Of a DNA stretch of 64,000 bases, positions 31,863-44,370 are shown one piece after another. Position 1 is the stretch's first letter; each line of letters begins with the position of its first letter. The stretch covers positions 1 to 64,000 of the forward strand of contig CALYDD020000354.1 in the NCBI GenBank assembly GCA_944472135.2, read 5' to 3'. This DNA comes from Trichobilharzia regenti. Taxonomy: Eukaryota > Platyhelminthes > Trematoda > Strigeidida > Schistosomatidae. The position numbers and the translations under genes are program-made. The notes under the pieces are model-generated. The model was given only the letters and a program-made list of their open reading frames with translations, was not told the DNA's origin and made no database searches.

Positions 31863-34849
31863 TTAGTTCCTAGAGGAACATAGGGCTTCAGCTGCGCACC
31901 TCCATTGACTTCGGTTTTCTGACAACTTTTTCACCCTGCTCCAGGTCTGTCCACATGCTTTCATCTCCTCCTCGCATGACCTCCTCCAAGTCACCCTTGG
32001 ACGACCAACTCGCCGCCTCCCTTTCGGGTTCCACTCGAGGGCTTGTCTAGTGATGTCACTTGATGGTTTCCTCAGCGTATGGCCAATCCATCTCCATTTC
32101 TTTCTGCCTATTTGTTTCACAATCGGTTCCTGATTGGTTCGCTCCCAGAGATCCCTGTTGCTGATCTTTTCTGGCCATCTGATCTTGAGTATTGAGCGGA
32201 GACAGTTGTTAATGAAGGTTTGAAGTTTGTTTGAGATGCTCTTTATGACTCGCCAAGTCTCTGATCCGTATAGTAGCACTGACTTCACATTGGAGTTGAA
32301 AATCCGGATCTTATTTTTGATGCTGAGTGCTGTTGACCTCCACACAGATTTGAGAGTAATGAAAGCTTGTCTTGCTTTTCCGATTCTGGCTTTGATGTCC
32401 TCGTCAGTTCCGCCTGTAGTTGAGACGATGCTTCCCAGGTAGGTGAAGGAGGTTGTTTCTTTCAGGTTCTTCCCATTTATGCTTATTGTGGTCTGTTGGT
32501 GTTGTTGATGTTGGCTAGGAATCTTCATTATCTCTGTTTTATCTATGTTCACGTGAAGTCCTATCTTTGATGCTTCTTCTGCCAACTTGTTACTTTTCAC
32601 TTGCATATCTTCCAGTTTATGGGAAATCAGACATATATCATCGGCGAAATCCAGATCCTCCAAGTCTTTTGTGTCAGTCCATTTTATGCCTGTTCCCTCG
32701 TTGGTTGCCGTTGTCTGTCGCATTATCCAATCAATTGCAATCAGGAAGATCATTGGCGATAGTAGACAGCCTTGCCTCACTCCCGTCCTCACTTCGAAGG
32801 CTTCCGTAAGTTTCCCGTTGTGGATTACTTGGCATGCAGCATTGTCGTATAACTGTTGGATGAGGTGTATAATTGTCGATGGGACCCCGTAGTAGCGAAG
32901 TAGTTTCCAAATGACCTCTCGATCGACGCTGTCGAAGGCCTTTTCAAAGTCGATGAAGTTGAGATAGAGAGGTGACTGCCATTCCAAGCTTTGTTCAATG
33001 ATGATCCGTAGAGTGGCGATTTGATCAATACATGATTTGTTTCTCCTGAATCCAGCCTGTTCCGGACGAAGTTTTTCATCTAGGGCTTGTTTGATTCTCT
33101 CCAGGATGATGCGACTTAGTATCTTGCTTGGAATGGACAGAAGCATAATTCCACGCCAGTTTTTACATTGACTTAAGTCTCCTTTCTTTGGAAGTTTGAA
33201 TAAGTAACTGTTCTTCCAATCCTCGGGTACTTTGCCCTCTTTCCACACCTTCTCCAGCAGTGGTGTCATCAAGTCCGCTGTTGTCTCTGGGTCTATTTTC
33301 AAAGCCTCTGCTGGGATTCCATCTGGTCCCGGTGTTTTCCCAGCTTTAAGCATCTTGATTGCATTCAGGACTTCTGATTTCGTCGGGGGGTCAGTGTTCA
33401 CTGGTAGTTCTGCTTCCGTTGTTGGTATTGCTGGACGTGTTGTAGGTGGCGGACGATTTAGAAGTCTTTTGAAGTGTTCAACCCAGTGCTTTCTCTGTTC
33501 CACCTCTTTGGTGATTGACTTTCCATTGTCGTCCTTTATTGGCTTAATCTGTGTCGAACGTTTGCCCGAAAGGTTCCTAGTTGTTTGGTAGAGTGTGGCG
33601 AGGTCTCCTTTGCCTGCAGCTTGTTCTGCTTCGTTTGCCATGGTTTCATAATATTTTCTTTTGTCTTCCCTGGCACTTTTCTTCACTCTTTTGTTCAGTG
33701 TATTGTAGCTTGCATTCAGCTCCTGTTTTTGTTGCTCGTCGTGCACTGGATAATCTTTTGCTTCACTGTCCTTCTCTCTTCTATTAGTTTCCAAGTGTCC
33801 GTAGTGAGCCACTGTTTGTCCTGTCTCTTTTTTCTGCCTAGAATTTCTATGCAGGTTTGGCTCCACACCGTTTTCAAGTTGTTCCAGTGCTTTTCAACGC
33901 CGACCTCTTCGCTAGTGTTGATTTGTGTCTCGGCTTTGTCCTTTATGCTTGCAATGAAGATGTCCTTTGTAGCCTGGTCCTTCAGCTTTTGAGTGTTGAA
34001 CTTGGCTTGTGGTCTATCTGCAGCTCCTGATTCCCTGAAAGCTTTTAATTTGATTTGGATTGTCCCTTGTACGAGATAGTGGTCTGAGCCAACGTCTGCT
34101 CCTCTTCTTGCTTTTGTGTCCAGTAGGCTGCGCCTCCACTTCCTTGAGATTGAGATGAAGTCGATTTGGTTTTTGGTTTGCCCGTCTGGTGACACCCATG
34201 TAGCCTTGTGGATATCTTTGTGCTTGTATACACTGCCACCAATCACCAGTTCGTTGAAGGCGCAGAAGTCGGCGAAGAGTTCTCCGTTTTCATTCATTTC
34301 TCCTAGAGCTTCTCTACCCATGATGAGTTCCCTTCCCGTATTGTCTGGTCCCAGTTTGGCGTTCATGTCTCCCATTAGTATTTTCATGTCGCCAGCTGGA
34401 GTATTGTCCATTGTTGCCTGTAGTTGTCTGTAGAATTCTTCTTTCTTCTCGAGGTCTGCGTTGTTTGTGGGTGCATAACATTGTATGATTGACACTTTCC
34501 TTCCTTTGGAGTTGAACCTGGCGGTCATTATCCTGGACGAAATCGCCTCCCATTGTATCAGGGCTTTCGTTGCCGTTGGTGACATCATGATAGCCACGCC
34601 CTCGGTGTGCGTGTGGTTGTCTTCTGGGTGACCGGAGTAGATCACTGACTCACCTGTTGACAATTTGGTGAGTCCACTCCCATTCCATCTGCTCTCACAT
34701 ATTCCCAGCACTTGTATTCCGTATCTTTTCATCTCGTTGGCGATCTGGGCAGCTTTCCCAGTCTCGTACATAGTTCGGACGTTCCATGTTCCTACACAGA
34801 CTTTTTCTTTTGGTGCAAAGAGGTTCATTATGCTGAAGTTCTGTAGCAA
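31863..34849 (-). pseudogene. RTE endonuclease-reverse transcriptase, one frameshift
   Basis: Start at 34,849 ('MLQNFSIMNLFAPKEK'). The N-terminal AP endonuclease keeps its motifs: 'GTWNVRTMYETGK', 'CESRWNG', 'YAPTNNAD', 'GDMNAKLG' and 'SDHYLVQG'. The reverse transcriptase follows with 'FIDFEKAFDSVDR', 'GVRQGCLLSPMIF' and the FADD active site, then the RTE C-terminal region with 'KKWRWIGHTLRK' and 'RRRVGRPRVTWRR'. The only lesion I see is a one-base loss near 33,740, just after 'TVKQKIIQC', found by comparing with the plus-strand copy. That splits the roughly 995-residue protein into about 370 and 620 residues. The break falls between endonuclease and polymerase. Confidence 0.92.
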
Positions 34850-35072
34850 CTTTGTTTACAGGGTGGGGTTGCTAGCCTCACGCCTGAGAAAAGAATGATT
34901 ACATTAAGTTAACGTTTAGAGAGAAGCGACTTTTTGGGTTGCTCCCCTCAAAATCAGAAAATAACGGACAAACAATGAGAACAACACCAACAAAGGAAAC
35001 AGTTCACAGAAAAAAGGGCAAAAAGCGACGACAACTATACAATAAGACAACATGCAATATAGTTCAGTATTG

Positions 35073-35352
35073 TTAACTAAAATGATATCTTAACCATAAA
35101 CTCACTGACTTGGAGCAACTTGAACATATAAATCCAACAATATATACAATTATAGATGTGTTTATGTTTAAAAATTCCACAAATCCAAACAATGGGTTTT
35201 GTGTATTATCTGTCAATAAGATTGTATTTTTTGGATTCAGTGTTCGAAAGGTTAATAATTGTGATAATTTCCGCAAACTCTTTGCATAAATTTTTACACT
35301 AATAAAAGTTTTTATTAATGAGCAAAATGTAGCGTAATAGTCGAAAAGCGCG
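35073..35352 (-). other. RTE leader open frame, second copy
   Basis: Matches the leader frame of the plus-strand RTE (11,893-12,177) in length, frame and end. A few replacements are visible (for example KTLITLKF against KTFISVKI, NPRNT against NPKNT). It reads through the target duplication into the flank upstream. Confidence 0.4.
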
Positions 35353-35361
35353 CGCGTATAA

Positions 35362-36180
35362 GCCTGTACCTTAAAATCAGCTAATGAATGGACTGGCAAA
35401 ATATCAAGAAAAATATTCAAATAATGAATAACGACACAAGGTGCCAGTATGTGGCCCATGCTTATTCAAGCTGTGTTCAGAAGTACGATCGTATGCACTC
35501 ATTTATAAACTCCATCTTTGAACCATAGCAGCAGGTGATCTGATGAACGAAGTGTAATTTCGTCAACGTCAGTAGGTATGTTAATGACTCACGCTGAGAA
35601 CACCGACTTCATCTGGTTAGTCAGAATAGGTTGTAAATTTGAATGATAAAATTGTGTTTCGGAGATGAGCAACGACAGACTATGACACGGAAAGAGATTG
35701 TGTGTGTGTGTGTGTGTGGAATTTACTTTGACTATATGATGCCACACGTGTCAGTCAAGTTGACGTACTAACCAGTTGTCCACTTCACAAAAGACGAAAA
35801 TACACCGATTGAAGTAAACGCTTCACTCGATGGTTGCTCAAAACGCAGTGCGGTGAACATCAAAGAAAGACCCAAGTGTATAACTCAGGAACTGGGTGTG
35901 GTATATCTCTCAATCACTCAGTAGATTGAGTGAAATTTTTTCAAAGTGCTAATTGTTTAAATCATCCAGTTCCATTCATTGAACACAACAAGAACTTGAC
36001 TTACATTCCAAATAAAATTGGAGGTGAAATAGGAAGAAAGATAAATGATAAAGATAAGTGAATGGGTGATGTGCAAGCAGTGAGACAGTGATGTATGAAA
36101 ACAACCCGGGAGAAAAGAGAAGAATAACTCCAGCTTCATTGAACTTTCAAAGAAAAAATGAATCTTTTGTAGATATCGTA
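35362..36180. repeat. Dispersed repeats and a (tg)n tract
   Basis: 35,575-35,640 and 35,645-35,720 match repeats near 24.55, 31.1 and 63.65-63.78 kb. A tg run occupies about 35,698-35,718. No gene is recognised. Confidence 0.5.
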
Positions 36181-37420
36181 GAAGATTGATTTTGCGAATA
36201 CTTATTGAGCAACAACAGTCTATAAAGTGTATGGATCAATTGTGAAATATTGACTGACACTCAACAAGACAAAGCCCTCACAGCATATATCAATATCAAT
36301 TGCGCCGACTGATCTACCAGCGACTTTATCAACTTTCTCTCCAGATATTTTGAAGGGGAGTGAGACGTGCCAGAATCGATGATCACACATATCCGTGCGG
36401 CTGTTTATCATCAAATCTGTTGCAATCATTATCACTACCAATACCACTGAAAGTACTCTGGTGAGAGCAGCCTGCTAGCCAATTGGTTGACATTAATCTA
36501 CGTCAATGTCTAGGTAACTAATATGAGCCGTGAGAAAATATGGACAAGTCTGTTTCAACAACCAATCACAGCAAACTTAAACGTGGGCAAATATGATCCG
36601 ATGATAGATGGCTCCACTCTCCGAGGAACACGAAAACAACCAATCAGAAGACTGCGTTTTTCTACTTGACTAAGCTATAATAAGGTATGTGAAATTTAAA
36701 TAAATACGTGATGATTTCCGTAATAAAACTATCTGTTGTCTGGCCATTAACTTTTATTGTTACCATAACACTACTCTACTGGTTCCAGATAGTTAAAATT
36801 GAATAAAGTAAGCTTTTCAAAGAGTCAGTATACAAATTATTGAATGAGAAAGAGACCTGTAAAATTTCTGTTAGCTGTATTTAAAGCAATAGTGTTTTTG
36901 CCAACGTTGCATGTTCAATCGTACGACGGCTTTTTTTTATTAATAAGGACACCAGCTAAAGAATAATCATAATCAATGGTCATCAGTGAATATGTGAGAG
37001 AGTAATTCGTGTAATCTATCTCTCCCTCGTACCACTTTGTTGTTTCTATCACAGAAGTGTATGTCCTAATTCATTCTGTGAGGTGAAGTACTTATTATTA
37101 TTATTCAGGACAAATCGCTGTGTATTTTCAGATGTTCACAAATCACACAAACAATTTCATTATCTTTATTTGGCTTCGCTTCCCTTCTATTTAACACAAT
37201 TAGCACTACGCTACTTCAACAGAGTATAGGAATGAATGATCACGCTGAATCGCATAGAAATATCAGGAGAGACGGCTGTGGGATATGATGATATGATTCG
37301 GGGATCTGACGTGTCTACTCGCGGTGACAATATCACTCATAATTCTCCATGAACTGTTCTCGAATACACTTCATTAATTTTTGTGTGGTATTTGTCACAC
37401 TGATTACTGCATATAAATGT
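36180..37420 (+). repeat. Dispersed repeat R1 interrupted by a solo LTR
   Basis: R1 sequence resumes after the LTR at 36,778. From about 36,820 to 37,260 it is almost identical to 46,720-47,165, much closer than any other pair of R1 copies, which points to recent duplication or gene conversion. Confidence 0.75.
36461..36771 (+). mobile_element. Candidate solo LTR
   Basis: A 311-bp block interrupts repeat R1 between two copies of tactct (36,455-36,460 and 36,772-36,777). It starts ggtgagagcag and ends ataacac. It contains two ccaatca blocks, a tataataag block and an aataaaa signal near the end, in the order expected of an LTR. A related block lies at 56,657-56,992. Absence of flanking coding sequence makes it a solo LTR left by recombination. 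Superfamily unknown. It could belong to the gypsy-like relic at 62-63 kb, but nothing links them directly. Confidence 0.65.
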
Positions 37421-38440
37421 TCATTTTCAGTACATTCTTACCATGTTTTCCGCGTAAATGTCATGCTAGGAGGTATGAGGTGGGCCTACCTGGCGACTCT
37501 TGCTCAGCAGTTGACTGTATTCACAGATATATGAATAATTGTGGAGACACAGACAAAATAACCTTCTAAAGATTGGCTATTATGAGACAGACTATTGTCA
37601 CACAATATTATTCCCGCCGGATGGCGACGTAAATCTCCACAAAGTATCAAATATTTTTCTGAACGGCCTTTCTTCCACAAAACAACCGTCACTGGTTTAA
37701 CACTATGAGCAAGTGCATTCACAATTCAGGAATTCTTCAAATCAACATGAATGAATGAATGAATGCATACACTTTCGATGTTGAAATGACACTACATGCC
37801 CAAACGCACCCGATTAGGGTCCGTCGCGAGTTTCAACCCACAGAGGTGCAATGGTGAGCCTCCACACGGTGTCAGATCATTCTTGATCACCCTGAACTCG
37901 GCGCCATATAAGTGCTTTCGTTCAAATTTCAGAGTAAATATGAAAATTGTAGATACATGTTCGGGGTTGGATTTAGCTTACTGTTATTGCTGACAATCGT
38001 CACCACGAACAACACTGGTTTGTGTAGAATACTATAGTTCCATCATTTACTTCGTTGGCTCCTCATCATCATCTGCTTACAGCCTAAATAAGTTGTGAGG
38101 TTTAAGTTCAGAAACGTTTTAACATACTTGCAAATTTTACATGTTGTCAGTTGACAGAATTTTTGACAATAAGTGAACAGTGCTCGGAAAATTGCGCTTA
38201 TATAGTTTCTACACAGGCAGTTCAAATAAAATGTAATGTATGCATACATGTGTAAAAGAGTTACGTAATAAAGCTGAGAGTTGAGTAATAGGGTCAGTAA
38301 ATATTAAATTGGGTGACGATGTACTGAGTTCAGTTCACGTCACAGAAACAAGAGACAAGCAAAATTACAGATTGGAAAAAGAGAGGGATGAGGTGAAAGA
38401 GAATGATTAGATAATAACACGAGAGAAATAAGAAATCCAG
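37420..38440. other. No recognised gene
   Basis: Includes a short (gaat)n run near 37,745-37,765 and the presumed 3' flank of the minus-strand Penelope-like element. No motif is recognised. Confidence 0.4.
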
Positions 38441-40360
38441 TTACCAGGGCAAAGAAAGACTCATAACTGCTTCTTTCAGAACACATAAATCTGGTTTCAA
38501 GCGTTTGATAAAAATTTCTTCGGCAAACGTGAGGAGAATGGAGCTCCTTTGTCTATTGATAATTTTAAAGGATTCCTCAGTTTTCAGCTCATGACCCGTG
38601 TCGAGGAGATGCCTGGCGATAGCACGGTTCAAAGCATTTTTTCCTGTTAGACATAAGCTTTTTGGTACATGTCCTTCTTTCTGTCCTTCCAGTGCAACTG
38701 CTTTCGCAGATACATATAAATTTCTACATACATTTGGAGTTAATATTCGAAGGATATCTATCGATTTTTGATAGCAGCAAAGAGCAAGTTCTTCGATAGA
38801 CGGGAACGGGCTTAGCTGCAGCATAGGCCATGGCTAGTGATGTACTCATCCTTCTGTTGATCATCGCTGCAATGTTTTCACTTTTATAATCAAGCTCAAA
38901 GTAGATTGGCTTTTATCCCACTGTCATTTGTCTTACATTTGTGACTTCAGATTTTCCGTACTTTTTCGATGACTTGTTGAGTGTACCCATCGCTGTTCAA
39001 TGTCTTTTCAAGAAACTCAAATTCTTCCTCTAATTTCTCTTAAGAGCACACACACACCTCGCTCTATGTCACAGAGTCTTGACTAGACCGCATTTAAAGC
39101 TATTTGGAAAAAAGCTATTGAAATGTAAGTATTGTTCTTTCCATGTAGACTTTCGATAAATTGACTTCTGAAAACTACCGTCTTCTAGGCGTTCCATGGC
39201 AGTGTTGAGAAAGTGAAAGTTTCCGTCACTTTCATGTTCCATAGTAAACTCGATATTGGTGTGTGCATCGTTAAATGATCTGAGTAAGTGTGAAGCATGA
39301 CTTTCATTGTTGAACACTATAAATGTGTCATCAGCATATCGACAGTTGGAAGTTGTTTCCTCGATTGCATGCTTCAACTTTTTCTTTTCAAGGTTGGACA
39401 TGAATATATCTGCTAAAACAGGGCTGAATGCACTGTCCATAGCTATACCATCTATTTGACGGTAAAGAGTGTTGTCAAACTGGAATTGCACATCCATGGT
39501 TCACACAAGCAGTAGGCGTTTGAATTCCGACACTGGGAGTGGGAGGAGAACAGACTGCTGACATATCTCGAAATTTTCGTTGATTGGAATCATTGTGAAC
39601 GCGGAGGTTACATAAAATGACACCATTCACTTATTTAAAACGTTCATGTAGTTCACACTTTCAGAGAAATTAAATGATTCGTTCATTATGTGCATGCCTA
39701 CTCGTTGACGAATAGATTCCAGCTTCTTCGCAAACCAACGTGCCACCTTTTGTTGGAGCGAGTTGATCATCGGAAGTATGGGTCTGAGGGGAACTTGCTT
39801 TCCGTGGATCTTCGGAAAACCATGCATGTGTGGCAAGCAAGACCTTCAGGGTTTCAGATCATTGTACGTATTGTTGTCAAACAATTTCTTCTTCAGAAGA
39901 TCTCTTAGTGCGTTTGTGATACGTTTTTCGACTGCATTTGTCTTATCTTTCTGACAATTGTTAACTTTGAACGTCAACGGGTCATTTAACACAACTTTCA
40001 TCTTTGTAATCCAGTCCCCTTTATTCATCAGCGCCACTCCTGAGCCTTTGTCAGGTTGCAATATAACAGTTTTGTCATTATTCTTGAGAGCTTTCAATGC
40101 TCTTCGATGCTCTTTAGAGAGGATTTTGGAATATGACATTGGAGAAATAAGGTATTGATTTGCAAAGTCGACCAGCTTCGATTTGAACCAGATCTTCTTA
40201 TCCACATTATCTGTGGTATAGTCATTCAGCTGATTGAACAGGTTTTTGAATTGAGCTGCGACATCGGTTCTTTTGACAAAAATATTTAGTACATGGAAGT
40301 TAAATCCGAGGGTAAGTGCCTCGATTTCAATGCGGCTATATTATTCTGCACAAACCACAG
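38440..40360 (-). pseudogene. Penelope-like element: reverse transcriptase plus GIY-YIG endonuclease, broken
   Basis: Reading down the minus strand, in order: 'AQFKNLFNQLNDY', 'VILQPDKGSGVALMNKGDW' (40.20-39.98 kb), 'HGFPKIHGKQVPLRPI' (39.83 kb), 'YRQIDGIAMDSAFSPVLADI' (normally G.aMGSPlsPvlADi), 'CRYADDTFIVF' with the catalytic YADD (39.35 kb), then 'IYRKSTWKEQYLHF'. After shifts come 'KCMYKFICICESSCTGRTER' (38.70 kb), a GIY-YIG core, and 'ARHLLDTGHE'. These are the Penelope-type domains in the right order. At least four frame breaks separate them, and the Gly before Ser in the catalytic loop is Asp. Confidence 0.85.
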
Positions 40361-40429
40361 TTTTTTGCTTTATTCAAATTCATCGAGGGGAATAACTGCA
40401 TGAAATAGTCTCCAATCTGTACGGCTAAC

Positions 40430-40745
40430 TTGTGAAGTATTCACTACTCTACAAGACAACGTCCGCACCACATATACGCCTGGCTATCTGTCATCATAAC
40501 ACCGTTATCCTCGTAACCACTGAGACCACTGAAATTACTACTACTCGACTGGATCCGAATAGTTGAAAATGAATAAGGTTAGCTTTTCAGAGATTCACTA
40601 CACAAGTTATTGAATAAGAAATTTACCTGTTAAATTTATTTCAACTTTAATGACAACAGTGTTTTTTGCAATCGTGGCATGTTCAAACGTATGACGACAG
40701 CTTGTAGTTATAAGGATGGCAGCTAAATAATAATCATACTCGCAT
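40430..40745 (+). repeat. Dispersed repeat R1, partial copy
   Basis: Matches the middle of R1 ('tgttcaaacgtatgacgac', 'ggcagctaaataataatcat'). It is cut off at the start of the CR1-like LINE. Confidence 0.6.
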
Positions 40746-40908
40746 TTTGAATAATTAAATCTTATTCAAATATGACCTCTAATCGGATGATTTATTCTCA
40801 TAAGTCTTTAATATCCTTTAAACCTACTGATCTGCATTTCTATAAAAAAGACTGAAAAAGCATCATGCCGGCTGGCAGAGAGCATTAAAAAATACCCCTA
40901 TTCAATTC

Positions 40909-41391
40909 ATGACTGTTCCAGCAATTATGAGTACCAATTGTCGCTCCCTGCCGGCTAAAATTAACTGTCTTCAATCGCTGGTGTCTTCCATTATATATCA
41001 TAATACTGGGATCATATCACTTCAAGAAACATGGCTACATGATCTATATGATGACAATCTAGTGTATCTAAATGATTTCAAATTATTCAGACAAGATCGG
41101 TGTAGTTCCAGGAAGAAACGCGGTGGCGGTGTCGCCATCTTCATCGATTCACAATGGTGTACATCTAATGATGTATGTTTGAAATTGTCTAGTGACAATA
41201 TTGACTGCCTCACCGTTAACTGTCGACCTAAACATTTGTCAAAATATAACTACATATACATCTCGAAAATGTATATTGCTCCTGGATGTAATTCCACAGA
41301 ATTGTCTTTATTAACGGATGATTTTACCTCACTTGTTGCCTGCTCCTTCGGAAACTCCTTGTCTATAGTTGCTGGAGATTTCGAATTCTAG
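40909..41391 (+). pseudogene. CR1-like endonuclease, copy A
   Basis: AP-type endonuclease of a LINE. 'MSTNCRSLPAKI' is followed by 'GIISLQETWLHD' (catalytic Glu in QETW), then 'GGGVAIFID' and 'CLTVNCRP'. The C-terminal 'SIVAGDF' holds the catalytic Asp of the GDFN motif. The frame then stops, and the SDH part ('LNSDHCIIKIL') appears in another frame near 41,520-41,560. Confidence 0.8.
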
Positions 41392-41876
41392 TGACCACAG
41401 ATTCCTTATTTCACTTGGACATGAAAACACTGTCAACTTCCCGACTAAACTGGATAATACTCTTACTCGTATGTTTACAAATGACACAGGAATATTTAAA
41501 GCTCAAAAAAGAGACCCGCTACTTAATTCTGATCACTGTATCATAAAAATATTGTCCAAAGTATATGGAAAGCAACATTCACGAAAAGGTCTTCTCATAC
41601 CTCGGAAAGAAAACACAACACAGATGTTATTCTCATAACAACACACTGAATCTAAGGTCCATGTTGAAAGACACAAACTGTGACTTATATACTGAGCATG
41701 CTCTTGATAATACAATTACTAGCATAACACACTGTCTTAAATTTCTGTTTTGATGTTTGTTGTCCAAAAGAGACAATATTCCTAAAATTCGACCGCTTCT
41801 CCTCTTCTCAACTCAGATAGCTTCGCCGTGAAAAGGAGCGGATGCGTTATGATTCCTCACTGTAGTAGTGTAAATA

Positions 41877-43127
41877 ATGGCTGCTTCTCATGCTTTAATA
41901 CAAATAATGCCCTTAAATGCCTTCAATCTATGGAACTTACTTAGTCCCTTTGCCCTCCCTGATGGTGTTCCTGCTGTTATCCTTAAGAAGTGTGCTGACA
42001 TTTTATGTTCTCCATTAACCATCATTTTCAACGAATCTTTTTCCAAAAGTAATATACCTGAATCATGGAAAAATATCAAGATTGTTCCATTGCCTAAATC
42101 AACAAGTGGACCTAGTGTTAAGTTTAGACCCATTGCTATTACGTCACCTTTTTTGAAATTTATGGAAAGACTTACTTTGCTGAATCTTGAACCCTCTTTA
42201 AAGCCTTTCAGTGACCTCAACCAGTTTGCTTATAAACATAGTGGGTGTAACTTAGATCCCGCTGTTGTCCTATATCATAATATATTCTCTAGGTTAGATA
42301 TAGTAGCAAATTGCGTTCGATGTTTATTCCTTAAATACACATCTGCATTTGACTGTGTACGTAATTCTCTCTTGCTAAGTAGGCTTGCTGCCACACAGGC
42401 TGATGTAGCCACTTTTGTTAAATATGCTGATGACCTCTCTGTTGTTACTATAGCTGTCAACTCTCACACAGATTATTCCAAATTAAATACTATTCTGTGA
42501 GAAATTAGTCAGTGGTCCTCTTCAAACGGTCTGAAGCTGAATCCGTTTAAATGTCAGGTGGTCAATTTCACTGTCAGACGAAAACGCGACGCACATCAAC
42601 TAGCTAGCTCACACGACCTCACTATCATTGACCACATAGAGGTTGATATTACATTACTGAGTATTTCCTCCGATCTTTCCTGGTCCTCCCACATCTTGCT
42701 AGTTACCAGAAAGATGCTTCGCTTAACGTTCTATGTTAGGAAATGAAGGCAGTCTGGTATAAATCAGTCTTTGCCTTCTCATTTTGTCAATTCCTGTATT
42801 CTACCCATCCCTCTTTACTGCTCCCCACGAATCTTTCCTGGACTACTTAAGAAAGACTTTGGTTTGCTGAGAAGGGCACTGAAAGCCGTTAGTGGGGCAA
42901 GTGGGATATCGTCAAACCAACTGGTTAATACTTTTGTGGATAGACATATAATGTCATGTAAGAAACTGGCGAATATTATATTGTCAGACCTCCCACATCC
43001 TCTCTATATGCAACTTTCTCCTTGCGTTTCATCTGATAGATCCAGAAGCAGCTATAGGAGGCCATATGCTGTGACTACTAAAGTACTAAATCTCCACAAT
43101 GCCATATCTGGAACAGATCTCATGTGA
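41877..43127 (+). pseudogene. CR1-like reverse transcriptase, copy A, with deletion
   Basis: Keeps 'DGVPAVILKKCADIL', 'FRPIAITSPFLKFMERL' and 'FVKYADDLSVV' with the YADD active site. About 62 codons present in copy B (about 45,325-45,510, including the SGVPQGAVLSPF loop) are missing in frame between 'LAATQ' and 'ADVATF'. Stops at 42,498 and 42,744 break the thumb region, which ends near 43,127. It cannot make an active enzyme. Confidence 0.85.
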
Positions 43128-43519
43128 TGAGAAATCCGTTAGATATGACACGATCAACCTACTGCGGCACTCAAACAAATAATCTCATTAGTTTTTTTTC
43201 CTTTCTTCGTTACTATTATATTGTTGCTCCCATCTTATACTACACACTAATTTTATATTTCATATTCTGTGCTGCATTGTTTAAAACGTAAACGCAACGC
43301 TGTTCTTTTGATTTATCTATTTTGTTTTTGGTTGTTGCTATTTTGATTTTAAAATCTTAGAAAATTAATGAGGTAATTAGATGCAACATCGAATGACATT
43401 GGCGGCCTGTTTGAACATTTTTGGGCTACCACATTCTATGTACATTTTGCATCTATTTACTCGTATTTTATTGGTATTTACTTATCACATTATGCATTCT
43501 AATCATATTATCCACTCCC

Positions 43520-44350
43520 AGGATTTTATAAAACGTTTTAAACCCAAAAACTTTCATATTTGCAATAAACTCAAGAAAAAGCACCATGGAGGTTGGCAGC
43601 GTGCCTTAAAATCTACACCCATACATCACGCCACTGTTCCAGTTATCATTAGTACCAACCGCCGGTCCCTGCCTAATAAAATTCTGGATTTTCAGTCCCT
43701 GTTGTCTTCTAGTGCCTACCACAATACTGGTATTGTCACTCTACAAGAAACCTGGCTCCATGACTCATACGATGACAGTATTGTGTCTCCAAAGAAGTTT
43801 AATGTTTTCCGACAAGACCGTGTTTGTTCCAAGAAAAAATGTGGTGGAGGTGTTGCGACATTTATTCACTCAAAATAGTCCATTTCTAACAAAGTTTCAA
43901 ATTCTCGAATGACTACATTGATTGCATCACTGTGAGATGTCATCCGAAACACCTGTCAAAAAACAAATTCATTTATATTTCTAATGTTTATGTCTCTCCT
44001 GGCTGTACCATATTGGATTTATCTATGTTCGCCGATGAATTCACCGCTTTTGCTGCAGCTTGTTTCGAGAACTCTTTATCAATAGTAAAAGGTGATTTAA
44101 TTCATGCGATCACCCCTTCCTTATATCACTTGGTCATGACAATATTGTTAACTTTGCCACTCGTCTTGGTAAACACTGGATCTAGTATTTATCAATGATA
44201 TTGGTATATATGAAGCTCGCAAACGTGCTCCTTTACTTAACTCTGACCACTGCATCATACGTGTACTGCCTAAAATATATTCCAAATCACACAAAGGTGT
44301 CCTCTCTCACCTCTACAGTAAAGTTCAACGGAGATGCTACTCAAAAGACA
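43520..44350 (+). pseudogene. CR1-like endonuclease, copy B, broken
   Basis: 'STNRRSLPNKI', 'GIVTLQETWLHDS' and 'GGGVATFIHSK' are readable up to the stop at 43,876-43,878. The rest continues in other frames with 'AACFENSLSIVKGD' and later 'LLNSDHCIIRVLP', the SDH motif, near 44,240-44,270. At least two frameshifts are needed to connect them. Confidence 0.8.
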
Positions 44351-44370
44351 ACCTAGACAAGCTCAGATGC

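Larger units (their letters stand above)
31832..35361 (-). mobile_element. RTE-clade (SR2-like) retrotransposon, nearly intact
   Basis: A 9-bp direct repeat, cgcgtataa, at 31,832-31,840 and 35,353-35,361 brackets the 3,512-bp element (31,841-35,352). It has leader, one long coding region and an (aat)n tail. Compared with the plus-strand copy at 11,884-15,406 it keeps an open endonuclease and reverse transcriptase apart from one missing base. It is probably the youngest autonomous-type element in the window. Confidence 0.9.
40750..43395 (+). mobile_element. CR1-like non-LTR retrotransposon, copy A
   Basis: First of two head-to-tail copies. It has an endonuclease part, a gap of broken frames (41.4-41.9 kb) and a reverse transcriptase with a large in-frame deletion. 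Its 3' end is marked by 'ttagatgcaaca' near 43,377, where copy B begins. The typical 3' tail of the family is missing or cut off here. Confidence 0.8.
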
